Shown here: positions 33,750 to 41,967 of the stretch, one piece after another
Numbering within the stretch: position 1 is the stretch's first letter
How the letters are laid out: each line of letters opens with the position of its first letter
Assembly: GCA_025463055.1 (NCBI GenBank)
Contig: JAOAPV010000090.1
Span: 1-64,000 of the forward strand
Origin: Candidatus Acidiferrum typicum
GTDB taxonomy: Bacteria > Acidobacteriota > Terriglobia > Acidiferrales > UBA7541
DNA length: 64,000 nucleotides
Direction: 5' to 3'
The notes under the pieces: generated by a model
Seen by the model: only the letters and a program-made list of their open reading frames with translations
Databases searched by the model: none
Told to the model about the DNA's origin: nothing
Program-made: the position numbers and the translations under genes

Positions 33750-35579
33750 TTGACTACGGTGACCGATGTAGGTGTTGGCGAGGTGTCGAGGCCGATGGGG
33801 ACAAAGTTTAATTTGCCCAAACGGTTTGTCGCCTACTTTTCGATGGAGATCGCGCTGCAGAACGCCATGCCCAGCTACAGCGGCGGACTGGGCATCCTGG
33901 CTGGAGATACCGTGCGCGCGGCAGCGGACATCCGCCTGCCGATGGTGGCCGTCTCTCTGCTTTACCGAAAGGGATATTTTTCGCAGCGGCTTGCGGAAGA
34001 TGGCACGCAGACCGAGGAACCGGTCCAATGGCGCGTCGAGGATTTTCTGACCGAAGAAGATGCCCGCATAACCGTTCCCTTGGAGGGCCGGCGCATCGAG
34101 TTGCGCGCCTGGCGATACACCGTAAAAGGCGTACGCGGCTTTGAGGTGCCCGTCTATTTTCTGGACGCGGATTTGCCCGCGAATGCGGAGGTCGACCGTA
34201 ATCTCACCGGCAGCTTATACGGCGGCGACGCCTATTACCGTCTGTGTCAGGAAGTGTTGCTCGGAATCGGCGGCGTGCGCATCCTGCGTGCGCTCGGCTA
34301 CAACGATCTGACCCGCTATCACATGAACGAGGGGCATGCGGCCCTGCTCTCTCTGGAACTTCTCGGTGAAGAAGCGGAAAAGGCCGGCCGCACCTCCATC
34401 CGCGGCGAAGACATCCAAAAAGTCCGCAGCAAATGCGTTTTTACAACGCACACGCCCGTGCCCGCTGGACACGATCGCTTCCCTATGGAGTATCTGACGC
34501 GCGTTTTCCCAGAACAGAACGGTTTCTTTGATCTGAAGGACGCTTCTTCTGTAGACCTCGTTAAGCGCGTGCTGCAGGCAGAGCGCGAGTTCCCCGACCT
34601 ACGGGAGGCCGCGCGCGCCGGAGCGTCATTGAACATGACATACCTCGCTCTGAGCCTCAGCACCTACGTCAACGGCGTCGCCAAGCTTCACGGAGAGACC
34701 TCGCGCAAGATGTTTCCGCAGGTGCCGATTGAGGCGATCACCAACGGAGTCCATGCCGGCACCTGGACCTCTCCCGCCTTCCAGGAGCTTTTCGACCGCT
34801 GCATCCCGTCCTGGCGCGAAGACAATTACAGCTTGCGCAGCGCTTTAGGATTGCCGCCGGAAGAAGTCTGGGCCTCGCACCTGATTGCCAAGCACGAGCT
34901 CTTTGAAACCGTGCGCAAAAAAACCGGCTTATCTCTGGATCCCGAAGCTTTCACCATTGGCTTCGCCCGCCGCGCCACCGGATACAAACGCGCGGACCTG
35001 ATTCTTTCTGACTTGGATCGCTTGCGGCAGATTGCCAAGGGCGCCGGAAAATTTCAGATCGTCTACGCCGGCAAAGCGCATCCGCATGACGGTGGCGGCA
35101 AGGACATTATCCGCCGAATCTTTCAGGCTAAGAAAGCCTTGCGGAAAGCCGTGCCCATGGTTTTTCTAGACGAATACAACATGGAAGTGGGCGGTCAGAT
35201 CACTTCGGGCGTCGACTTGTGGCTAAACACGCCGCAGTACCCGCTGGAGGCTTCCGGGACAAGCGGCATGAAGGCCGCGCTGAATGGCGTGCCCAGCTTG
35301 AGCATTCTGGATGGTTGGTGGGTGGAAGGCCACATCGAAGGGATCACCGGTTGGTCCATCGGAGAGCCGCGGCTGCCCGGCTCCGCCACGGTTGAAACCG
35401 ACAATGCCGGCGAAGCGCAATCGCTTTATTACAAGCTGGAAAATATAATCTTGCCGATGTTCTATAAGGAGCGCGCCCGCTTCTTGAGCGTCATGCAGCA
35501 CGCCATCGCCATTAATGGATCGTTTTTCAACACGCAGCGCATGGTGCAGCAATACATCACGGACGCGTATCTGCGCTAA
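33750..35579 (+). CDS. glgP: Alpha-glucan phosphorylase (GT35, short bacterial type)
   Basis: 609 residues from TTG 33750 with AGGGAG ten bases upstream. The GT35 fold starts VAYFSMEIALQNAMPSYSGGLGILAGD. The HMNEGHAALL, TNGVHAGTW and YNMEVGGQ motifs are present, and the pyridoxal-phosphate lysine is K508 in EASGTSGMKAALNG. It splits alpha-1,4-glucans with phosphate, releasing glucose 1-phosphate. It is shorter than the E. coli enzyme (~800), as in the second bacterial/archaeal branch. No other glycogen genes lie nearby. The 3' end overlaps convergent hisC by 23 bases. Confidence 0.93.
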   Translation: MTTVTDVGVGEVSRPMGTKFNLPKRFVAYFSMEIALQNAMPSYSGGLGILAGDTVRAAADIRLPMVAVSLLYRKGYFSQRLAEDGTQTEEPVQWRVEDFLTEEDARITVPLEGRRIELRAWRYTVKGVRGFEVPVYFLDADLPANAEVDRNLTGSLYGGDAYYRLCQEVLLGIGGVRILRALGYNDLTRYHMNEGHAALLSLELLGEEAEKAGRTSIRGEDIQKVRSKCVFTTHTPVPAGHDRFPMEYLTRVFPEQNGFFDLKDASSVDLVKRVLQAEREFPDLREAARAGASLNMTYLALSLSTYVNGVAKLHGETSRKMFPQVPIEAITNGVHAGTWTSPAFQELFDRCIPSWREDNYSLRSALGLPPEEVWASHLIAKHELFETVRKKTGLSLDPEAFTIGFARRATGYKRADLILSDLDRLRQIAKGAGKFQIVYAGKAHPHDGGGKDIIRRIFQAKKALRKAVPMVFLDEYNMEVGGQITSGVDLWLNTPQYPLEASGTSGMKAALNGVPSLSILDGWWVEGHIEGITGWSIGEPRLPGSATVETDNAGEAQSLYYKLENIILPMFYKERARFLSVMQHAIAINGSFFNTQRMVQQYITDAYLR

Positions 35580-36630
35580 AACCCAGCCGCTTTATTTTCT
35601 TCAGCAATAGCTTCATCTCCGCTTGCGTGCCTACCGTGATGCGCACGAATCCCGCGCCGAGTTCCTTGCTGCGATCGCGGAGCAGAATCCCTTCGCGTTC
35701 GATCTCCTGAAACAATCCCGGTCCGCCCGGTCCGAAATTCGCCAATAGAAAGTTTCCCGCGCTAGGGAAAGTTTTGACGCCTAGATCGTGCAGCTCTCCT
35801 TCAAACCACACCCTGTCGCGATGAATTTCGCGGACCCGCCGCCGGATAGTGGCGCGATCCCGCGCCGCAGCTTCCGCTGCCACGAGCGCCGCCAGATTCA
35901 CCGGAAACGGCGGCATCGCCCGCCGCAAATACGACAGCGACTCGGCACCCGCAATCACCGCGCCAAGCCGCAACGCCGCAAGCCCAGCCGCCTTGGAGAA
36001 CGTTCTCGCGATGAACAGATGCGGATGTTTCTTGATGTACGAGACCAGTGTTACTCCGGAAAATTCAGCGTAAGCCTCATCGATCACGATGGCGGTCTTA
36101 GTCGCGGCCCGCAAAATCTTTTCAATTGCCTCAACCTGCAGCAGTGTCCCCGTAGGATTATTGGGATTCGCGATAAACAAAACACGCGGCTCTTTCTCCA
36201 GTTCGGCCAAAATGCCGGCCAGTGGAAACTCCATCTCGCGCCCGTAGCGCAGCGCATCCACTCTCGCGCCCGCAATTTCCGCGTAATAGCGATACATCGG
36301 GAAAGTAGGGTCGCAGATCAGAACGCTGGACCCCGGATCGACAAACGTGTCGAAGAACACGCGCAACGCGTCGTCGCCGCCATTCGTGAGCAGCAGTTCT
36401 TCGGGCTGCACGCCAAAATAGCGCGCCAACCGCGCACTCCTCTGCTGGTATTCGGGATACATCGCAAGCTGCTTCGTGGATATTTTTCGCAGAGCGCGCG
36501 TGACCGCAGGCGAGCATCCCGCCGTGTTCTCGTTGAAGTCCAGCCGCACTTTGCCTTCGCGGCCCTCGGCGGGAGCGTCGTAAGTCCGCCGTTCGAGAAT
36601 CGCTTTGCGCACAGGAAGCTGGGCCGTCAT
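35557..36630 (-). CDS. hisC: Histidinol-phosphate aminotransferase
   Basis: 357 residues from ATG 36630 (MTAQLPVRKAILERRTYDAP); an in-frame start at 36699 adds non-homologous residues. Fold-type I aminotransferase with LDFNENTAGCSP, NPNNPTGTL, the PLP-contact DEAYAEF (D184, Y187), Schiff-base K213 in TFSKAAGLAALRLG, and C-terminal LRDRSKELGAGFVRITVG. It converts imidazole-acetol phosphate to histidinol phosphate in histidine synthesis, and may also act on aromatic keto acids. It is isolated from other his genes. Confidence 0.9.
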   Translation of the reverse strand: MTAQLPVRKAILERRTYDAPAEGREGKVRLDFNENTAGCSPAVTRALRKISTKQLAMYPEYQQRSARLARYFGVQPEELLLTNGGDDALRVFFDTFVDPGSSVLICDPTFPMYRYYAEIAGARVDALRYGREMEFPLAGILAELEKEPRVLFIANPNNPTGTLLQVEAIEKILRAATKTAIVIDEAYAEFSGVTLVSYIKKHPHLFIARTFSKAAGLAALRLGAVIAGAESLSYLRRAMPPFPVNLAALVAAEAAARDRATIRRRVREIHRDRVWFEGELHDLGVKTFPSAGNFLLANFGPGGPGLFQEIEREGILLRDRSKELGAGFVRITVGTQAEMKLLLKKIKRLGFSADTRP

Positions 36631-36691
36631 GCAGGAAACGGTAGCATAGGCATCACACCTAAATCGCGGACTTCTCCAAAAACTGTTTGTT

Positions 36692-38080
36692 CTATACAAA
36701 ATGCGTGAAGAGGTTGTTTAACGATTCAGCCAGCGTAGGGTGCGCGAAAATGCCCTCCCGTAAAGCGGTAAATGGCAGTTTCCCCATCATCGCCAATTCC
36801 AGCATGGCCATGATTTCGCCGCCCTCAATTCCTAGAACCGCGGCGCCCAGGATTTGATTGCTCTCGCTATCCACGATCGCCTTCATGAACCCGCGGGTTT
36901 CATCGACCTCGAGCGCTCGAGCCACATAGCTCATCGGCATTTTGGCCACGCGAAAAGTCTTATTCTGCGCCCGCGCTTCCGATTCCGTAATCCCCACGCG
37001 CCCAAGCTGCGGATCAACGAAAACCGTGTACGGAACCAAGCGATTCTCGGTTGTAGCGCTTCCCTTCTCGATCAGGTTCGTCCGCAAAATCCGGTAATCG
37101 TCATACGAAATGTGCGTGAACGCTGGACCGTCCTTGATATCGCCAAGCGCGTAGACTCCTTCGACGTTCGTCTCCAGTTTACCGTTCACCTTAATAAACC
37201 CGCGATCGTCCATGGCGATTCCAGCAGCGCGCACATTCAGTGTGTCTGTATTGGGCCGCCGGCCCGTGGCGGCCAATAGGTGAGATCCGTGAAGCGCACT
37301 CTCCTCCTTACCCGCGCGAACCGTGAGCTGAATTTGCCCGCCGGATTTAGTCACGCGTACCGCCCGGCTATTCAGCAGCACTTCCATGCCATCTTGCTTC
37401 AGGATCGCCAAGACCTCCGAGGCCACATCCGCGTCCTCTCCGGTCAACACCTGCGCCCCAGACTGCACAATGGTGACGCGGCTGCCGAACCGTCGGAACA
37501 TTTGTCCGAATTCCAGACCGACATAACCTCCACCAAGCACCAGCAAGTGTTCGGGAACAGAGTCCAACTCCATGATCGATGTGCTGTCTAGAAACGGCAC
37601 TTCTCTCAAGCCGTCCAGCTCCGGCACCGCGGGCCGCGCACCCGCATTGATGAAGATGCGCTGCGCGGAAAGAGTTCGCTCCACACCTTCTTTCATCCGC
37701 ACGCTCAGGGTCTTGGGCCCCGTAAAGCTCGCTTCCCCGAAAATCAAGTCGAGATTCGCCGTCTTCTCTAAACGCGCCTGGCTCCCGTTCCGAAAACTAT
37801 CCACAATGTCGCGCTTCCGCTGCCTCACCCGCCGCATGTCGATGCGAATCTCACCAGTCTGCACGCCGTAATCCTTGCCGCGGCGCGCAAGATACGCCAC
37901 GCGCCCACTCGCCACCATCGTCTTCGTAGGCGTGCAGCCTTCGTTGACGCAAGTTCCGCCGATATGGCTGCGCTCGATCAACGCGGTCCGCAGCCCGGCC
38001 TCTGCCAAGGCCCGGCAAAGCGGCGTGCCGCCCTGCCCTGAGCCAATCACGATTGCGTGGTAATGTTCTGGCGCTCCCAT
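36692..38080 (-). CDS. Mercuric-reductase-like FAD-dependent disulfide oxidoreductase
   Basis: 462 residues from ATG 38080. FAD motif [19 protein letters not shown], redox disulfide C44/C49 in [16 protein letters not shown](P)-binding [15 protein letters not shown], second FAD motif [11 protein letters not shown], and the dimer-interface [12 protein letters not shown] with the active-site His-Glu pair. It lacks the N-terminal HMA domain and the C-terminal Cys pair of true MerA, and no mer genes are nearby, so mercury reduction is doubtful. It is a dihydrolipoamide-dehydrogenase-type enzyme of unknown substrate. Confidence 0.88.
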   Translation of the reverse strand: MGAPEHYHAIVIGSGQGGTPLCRALAEAGLRTALIERSHIGGTCVNEGCTPTKTMVASGRVAYLARRGKDYGVQTGEIRIDMRRVRQRKRDIVDSFRNGSQARLEKTANLDLIFGEASFTGPKTLSVRMKEGVERTLSAQRIFINAGARPAVPELDGLREVPFLDSTSIMELDSVPEHLLVLGGGYVGLEFGQMFRRFGSRVTIVQSGAQVLTGEDADVASEVLAILKQDGMEVLLNSRAVRVTKSGGQIQLTVRAGKEESALHGSHLLAATGRRPNTDTLNVRAAGIAMDDRGFIKVNGKLETNVEGVYALGDIKDGPAFTHISYDDYRILRTNLIEKGSATTENRLVPYTVFVDPQLGRVGITESEARAQNKTFRVAKMPMSYVARALEVDETRGFMKAIVDSESNQILGAAVLGIEGGEIMAMLELAMMGKLPFTALREGIFAHPTLAESLNNLFTHFV

Positions 38081-38532
38081 ACAGAAGCTCCTAAGGAAGG
38101 ATCGAAGCCCGACGCGTTAGCCTACTACCGGAAACAGGAAATCCACAGACCCAGCCACCCGTCCGATGCTGAAAATTACCGTTCAACCCTTAAAAACCGC
38201 CGTTTAATTCTTCTCAGTTTGATTTCCCCGTCTTCTATGCGATGCTGCGCTTGGAAGAGAGTGCGCCCATGCATCGGCTAATCCAATTCGACCGTTTTGC
38301 AGCGTTGTCGCTTATCGAGAAGCGCGGCAGCGAGTTGGCCTTCTCTGCCCACCCTCGCTAGTCCCCTTCTCCATCGACAGTCGCTAATAATAGCCGCATC
38401 GCGGCAATCAGCCCCAATCGTCACGTATTCGAGGTTCAATCGACCGAGCTTTACGTTGACTCTCGTGGTGGGGGGGGTACACACACCGAATTACAACCGA
38501 AGCGCAACGCGCTTCTTAGAAAAGAGACCGCC
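38081..38532. other. 452-base intergenic region
   Basis: No gene is supported. Its right end holds a promoter with a G8 tract (38456-38483) and a perfect 7-bp hairpin GAAGCGC-AAC-GCGCTTC at 38499-38515 just before the next start codon. The left 370 bases show nothing recognisable. Confidence 0.5.
38456..38483 (+). promoter_or_regulatory. Sigma-70-like promoter with G8 tract in the spacer
   Basis: TTGACT (38456-38461), 16-base spacer whose last eight bases are all G (38470-38477), then TACACA (38478-38483). It lies about 50 bases upstream of the GTG at 38533. Confidence 0.5.
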
Positions 38533-38874
38533 GTGGTTAAGGTAACTGTAAAAGGAGGAACTCCGGAAGGCTGCGAGTCTTTGTGTCGCAGTTGTGCTCG
38601 CGGCCACATCATCACAGGATTCCTCGCCTCGGATGAGGAAGTCTTTTGCAGAACTTTCTATATCGAACGCGAACTCCACTTCTCCGTGCGCGAGTGCACG
38701 TTCTATGAGGACAAGCGATTGGCCTCAAAGACGGAGATGGAGGAGATCGCCTGGCACTTGAGGTCGACCATCAGCAAGCCCTACCGTAATTTGGGTTTTG
38801 TTGGTCCTACCTCGGCCGGCGCGGAGCCGGAGGCAACGGAAACTGATTCCACAGTTTCTCCGCAGCGAAAGTAA
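38533..38874 (+). CDS. Small cysteine-containing hypothetical protein
   Basis: 113 residues from GTG 38533. The cluster CESLCRSC (about residues 14-21) together with C39 and C55 could bind zinc or an Fe-S centre. A charged helical segment follows (KRLASKTEMEEIAWHLRSTI) and the tail is low-complexity. No family recognised. It is single-gene, with a promoter upstream and a strong hairpin downstream. Confidence 0.65.
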   Translation: MVKVTVKGGTPEGCESLCRSCARGHIITGFLASDEEVFCRTFYIERELHFSVRECTFYEDKRLASKTEMEEIAWHLRSTISKPYRNLGFVGPTSAGAEPEATETDSTVSPQRK

Positions 38875-38884
38875 TAGTTAAATA

Positions 38885-38917
38885 GCTGGCGAGCGGTGGC
38901 ACCCGCCTCTCGCCAGC
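38885..38917. terminator. Hairpin terminator between convergent genes
   Basis: GCTGGCGAG (38885-38893) pairs with CTCGCCAGC (38909-38917), with further pairing inside the loop. On the minus strand it is followed by TATTTAACTATTAC, so it probably terminates the DUF4126 gene and may serve both. Confidence 0.65.
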
Positions 38918-38951
38918 AACTTTCGTGGCATCTGTGACTAAACAAGTCCAG

Positions 38952-39428
38952 TCAAAATCGGGTGACGATCAACAGTGCGCCCCCAATGGCGACCAGATCC
39001 TCAATGAGCGCAATAACAATATCCGGCACCTTGAGCGCACGGACCAGCCCGGTACGCACCTGATACCCCGCAAACGCACCGATCACGCCGGCAGCAGCCC
39101 CCAGAATGCCCCCAATAGAAAGGGACTGTCCGCCCGCCACCGCAACAGCAGCACCGGAGAGTCCGCCAAGAACGATGCGCGCTATTAATCCCACGGCTTT
39201 CGTGCGCGCAGGAGTCGAGGGAAGCTGATCAGCCACCAGCTCGACCAATGCAAGAATCGTGAAAATGACGACGGTGGCAGTCGAGCCCAAAAACGACAGC
39301 GCCGAGTTGTAAAGGTTGAGCCAGCCCAGGCGCACCGCCCAAGCCACCACAGCCGGTGCTGTCAGCGATCGAAGGCCGGCGACGATACCGATGCCAAATG
39401 CCAGGAGCAGAACATACGACGCATTCAT
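38952..39428 (-). CDS. DUF4126-family membrane protein
   Basis: 158 residues from ATG 39428; an in-frame start at 39527 is less likely as it lacks a ribosome-binding site and prepends a polar region. Five hydrophobic segments, beginning YVLLLAFGIGIVAGLRSLTAPAVVAWA, then TVVIFTILALVELVADQLPSTPART, match the DUF4126 pattern (GLRSLTAP and DKLP-like motifs). An inner-membrane protein of unknown role. Confidence 0.8.
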   Translation of the reverse strand: MNASYVLLLAFGIGIVAGLRSLTAPAVVAWAVRLGWLNLYNSALSFLGSTATVVIFTILALVELVADQLPSTPARTKAVGLIARIVLGGLSGAAVAVAGGQSLSIGGILGAAAGVIGAFAGYQVRTGLVRALKVPDIVIALIEDLVAIGGALLIVTRF

Positions 39429-39609
39429 GGCTGAAGCCTCTACCCAAGAGCAGTTACTGTCAACGAAAACAGCGCGACCGCGATATTGTTTCCGGTCCAG
39501 TGTGAACGCTACCCGTAACTCATTCATTTTCAGTCGCCTGCAGCCTCTTGAAACCTCTTGCCTCTCTTTTTACCGCTCGAAGACTTTGTTTTCAATGGCT
39601 TGCAGCCTC

Positions 39610-39639
39610 TTGTGGCAAAAACAGGGGGGTGGGTATACA
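39610..39639 (+). promoter_or_regulatory. Promoter-like boxes with G-tract spacer
   Basis: TTGTGG (39610-39615), 18-base spacer containing GGGGGG then GGG, and TATACA (39634-39639). Similar in design to the G8 promoter at 38456. Confidence 0.4.
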
Positions 39640-39678
39640 CCTCCCGCTGGAAACGGTACAAATTGCCTACAAAAGTCG

Positions 39679-39706
39679 TTGTGTTTCGCTTTTTATTCGC
39701 TATAAT
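39679..39706 (+). promoter_or_regulatory. Sigma-70-like promoter with consensus -10
   Basis: TTGTGT (39679-39684), 16-base spacer, TATAAT (39701-39706). Transcription would start near 39713, leaving a ~205-base leader before the ATG at 39920. Confidence 0.65.
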
Positions 39707-39729
39707 CGGGCTTGGTAAGAGGAAACGGG

Positions 39730-39781
39730 AAACGGCTGGCGGCTCCATTGCCTTTGGGCTCTCCCGAGCCGCCGGTCGTTT
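39730..39781 (+). promoter_or_regulatory. Long leader hairpin
   Basis: AAACGGCTGGCGGCTC (39730-39745) and GAGCCGCCGGTCGTTT (39766-39781) form a 16-pair RNA stem with two G-U pairs and a 20-base loop. It begins about 17 bases after the predicted transcription start. It is not followed by a T-tract. Confidence 0.6.
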
Positions 39782-39905
39782 GAAATCACAAGAGTTGTGC
39801 CACACCGCGTCGACACCACTTTCCGCACCTCGTAGGCAGCCACAAATGCCAAGTAATAGGGCAGACACACGCTCTGAGAGCCAGTTGCACCCTTCCCTGG
39901 CCCGG

Positions 39906-39924
39906 CCCATACTCGGAGTATGGG
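39906..39924. promoter_or_regulatory. 19-base palindrome spanning the start codon
   Basis: CCCATACTCGGAGTATGGG is a perfect inverted repeat with one central base. It contains both the GGAG that could act as ribosome-binding site and the ATG at 39920-39922, so as RNA it would hide the start, and as DNA it could be an operator. Confidence 0.65.
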
Positions 39925-40948
39925 TGTCCTCGCGAACCGCAGCTTTCGGCTGGCATCTCTTTGCGCGCTGGCCCTTGCAGCCTTGCCCGCGTCGGCTGAT
40001 GAGATCCGCCTCAAAGACGGCAAAAAGCTTTATGGCGTGATCGTCGCGTACGAAGAAAACATGTTCAAGGTCAAGACTGACTTTGGATATGTGCTCGTCG
40101 AAAAAGATAAGATTGCCTCGATCATACCCACCGTGCCGGCAAGCCCGGAAGCGCAAACCGCCGCGAAAGATTCCGCCAATTCGACCAAAGGCACAGCCAG
40201 CGTGCCGCCGAAGTCGGAAACCGTTGCTGGTTCCGGCGTGGACGCTACGCCTCCAGCCACCAATGCCAGCGTAAAGGCCATCATTCCTAATGCAAGCAAA
40301 CCGGCCACCAAGATTAGCGGCACGCCAGTGAAGCCGGAGATTCCCGCGGCCGTGACGATCAGCGAAGCGCACGCACCGGCATTAAAGGGTTCCCCAGCGG
40401 CTGCTAACACAGCTCTTCCGCCCGCCGCTGCGCAGCCTGCGCCGCCGAAGGAGCCGGAGCTTCCCGCCATTCGCGAAGACGTGCAAAGAAATCTCTACAC
40501 CAACTACACGCACGGATTTCGCATGTACAAAGCGCCAAGTTGGGAAGTAATGGGAGATGCGCGAAGTGCCCTGCCCAACGCAATCGTCGCCATGGGCACG
40601 TCAAATGAATCATCGCTGATGGTCGTAGGCCGCGAGAAAACCAAGGAGCCGCTCGATACTGCGGCAGTTACGGTCGAGAAGCGCCTGTACGATGTGTACG
40701 AAAACTATCGGCGGGTTTCACAGCGCAAAACGGTTATCGGCGGATCGCCGGCCGTGGAGTTTCACTATCGCGGCAAAGCCGATGAGCACGACTGGTCCGG
40801 CACTCTGGTGGTGATCAGCCGCAACGGCGACATTTTCACCGTCCTCGGCATGACCTACGCGGACAGCGATTTGATCCAGATCCAGGAAAATGTGATTGCC
40901 AAGGCCATCGCCAGCCTCAGCTTCGACGTACCAGAAATAAAAAAGTAA
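39920..40948 (+). CDS. Exported protein with N-terminal Sm-like strand pattern
   Basis: 342 residues from ATG 39920. A signal peptide ends near PASADE (~26). Residues 28-70 (IRLKDGKKLYGVIVAYEENMFKVKTDFGYVLVEKDKI) form a small beta fold like that in uncharacterised RNA-Sm-like or SHD1-type domains. A long Pro/Ala/Thr-rich linker (~75-180) leads to a C-terminal domain (NYTHGFRMYKAPSWEV, VIGGSPAVEFHYRGK, IAKAIASLSF) similar in pattern to PsbP/DUF1795 folds. It is probably periplasmic or surface-linked. Function unknown. Confidence 0.7.
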   Translation: MGVLANRSFRLASLCALALAALPASADEIRLKDGKKLYGVIVAYEENMFKVKTDFGYVLVEKDKIASIIPTVPASPEAQTAAKDSANSTKGTASVPPKSETVAGSGVDATPPATNASVKAIIPNASKPATKISGTPVKPEIPAAVTISEAHAPALKGSPAAANTALPPAAAQPAPPKEPELPAIREDVQRNLYTNYTHGFRMYKAPSWEVMGDARSALPNAIVAMGTSNESSLMVVGREKTKEPLDTAAVTVEKRLYDVYENYRRVSQRKTVIGGSPAVEFHYRGKADEHDWSGTLVVISRNGDIFTVLGMTYADSDLIQIQENVIAKAIASLSFDVPEIKK

Positions 40949-40993
40949 ATTCCCGCAATTTGAAAACGAAGGCGTGAGATGAATTGAGCAGTC

Positions 40994-41908
40994 TTAGTCC
41001 GACGCGCCCGCTGAAGAGTGTTCTGCTCCCTTGCGGTACTCGCGAATCAACGCGATTAGCGCTTGCGCGGCCCGTGGTAAGCTGCGGTCTCGCCGGTACA
41101 CAAGCCCAAGCTCGCGGAACAAATCGACGCCTTCCACGGTGAGCAGTTTCACTTCGCCCGCTTTCACCTGATCCTTTGCAAAACTCTCGCTGATGAACGA
41201 AACGCCCGCATCCGCGCCCACAAAGCGCTTGATCATCCCGATGCTCGGCAGCTCCATGGTGACGTGAATTCGCGAGCGGTATGGCCTGAACAATTTGTCC
41301 AGCACCTGCCGCGTAAATCCGGTGCGAGGAAAAATGAGGGGCTGCGAAGCCACTTCCTCGAGCGTCAACTTCGACCGCTGCGCCAGGGGATTCCGCGTGC
41401 TGACCATAAATCGCAGCCGGTCGCGATGGATGTGATGCACCTTCAAGTTTGGCGATTTCGTCGGCAACGTGACAATACCGACATCAATCGAGCCGTCCTC
41501 TACGCGCTGCAAAATTTTGTGGCTGAAATTACGGTAAATGCTGATGTGCACCAGCGGAAACCGCCGTTGAAACTCCGCGAAAATGTCCGGCAGCAGATAC
41601 AAGCAGGTGGCTTCGTTGGCCCCGAAAACCACCGGTCCCTGCACCACGTTGCCGCGATCAGCCACCAACTGCACGGATTCGTCGCGCAGTCTCAACAACT
41701 TCTCGGCGTACTCGTAAAGCACTTCCCCAGCCGGGGTCAATTCAACCGATTTTGCCGAACGGTCCAGCAGGCGCGCGTGGTATGCCTGTTCCAACTGCCG
41801 GATCTGCGCGCTGACCGCCGACTGCGAGCGGAAAACTTTCTGTCCCGCGCGCGAAAAACTCTTAAGCTTTGCAACGTAGACAAATGTAGCAAGTTGGTCG
41901 AAGTCCAT
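40994..41908 (-). CDS. LysR-family transcriptional regulator
   Basis: 304 residues from ATG 41908. The N-terminal winged helix has the family hallmark SFSRAGQKVFRSQSAVSAQIRQLEQ (~17-41) and LTPAGEVLYEYAEKLL. A periplasmic-binding-protein-like effector domain spans ~90-300 (GPVVFGANEATCLYLLP, SIDVGIVTLP). It is 59 bases downstream of gltB on the same strand, probably co-transcribed, and a LysR-type dyad overlaps the gltB promoter. A GltC-like or CysL-like role in glutamate synthesis is inferred. Confidence 0.88.
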   Translation of the reverse strand: MDFDQLATFVYVAKLKSFSRAGQKVFRSQSAVSAQIRQLEQAYHARLLDRSAKSVELTPAGEVLYEYAEKLLRLRDESVQLVADRGNVVQGPVVFGANEATCLYLLPDIFAEFQRRFPLVHISIYRNFSHKILQRVEDGSIDVGIVTLPTKSPNLKVHHIHRDRLRFMVSTRNPLAQRSKLTLEEVASQPLIFPRTGFTRQVLDKLFRPYRSRIHVTMELPSIGMIKRFVGADAGVSFISESFAKDQVKAGEVKLLTVEGVDLFRELGLVYRRDRSLPRAAQALIALIREYRKGAEHSSAGASD

Positions 41909-41967
41909 GGGCGAATCGCTCGACGTGGATTATAACGGAATCGTCGGGCGCGGCTCTAATTCTCTTT

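Larger units (their letters stand above)
39429..39919. other. 491-base intergenic region with two promoters and strong inverted repeats
   Basis: No gene is supported. It holds TGCAGCCTCTTG twice (39539-39550, 39601-39612) with CCTCTTG a third time (39554-39560), two sigma-70-like promoters, a 16-bp hairpin and a 19-base palindrome over the next start codon. Each is listed separately. Confidence 0.6.

Noticed and set aside
36692-38080. True mercuric reductase
   Set aside because: No HMA domain, no C-terminal Cys pair and no mer genes nearby; only the disulfide-oxidoreductase core is supported.
38278-38484. Leftward 68-codon frame in the gap
   Set aside because: No ribosome-binding site, covers the promoter G-tract and lacks protein-like pattern.
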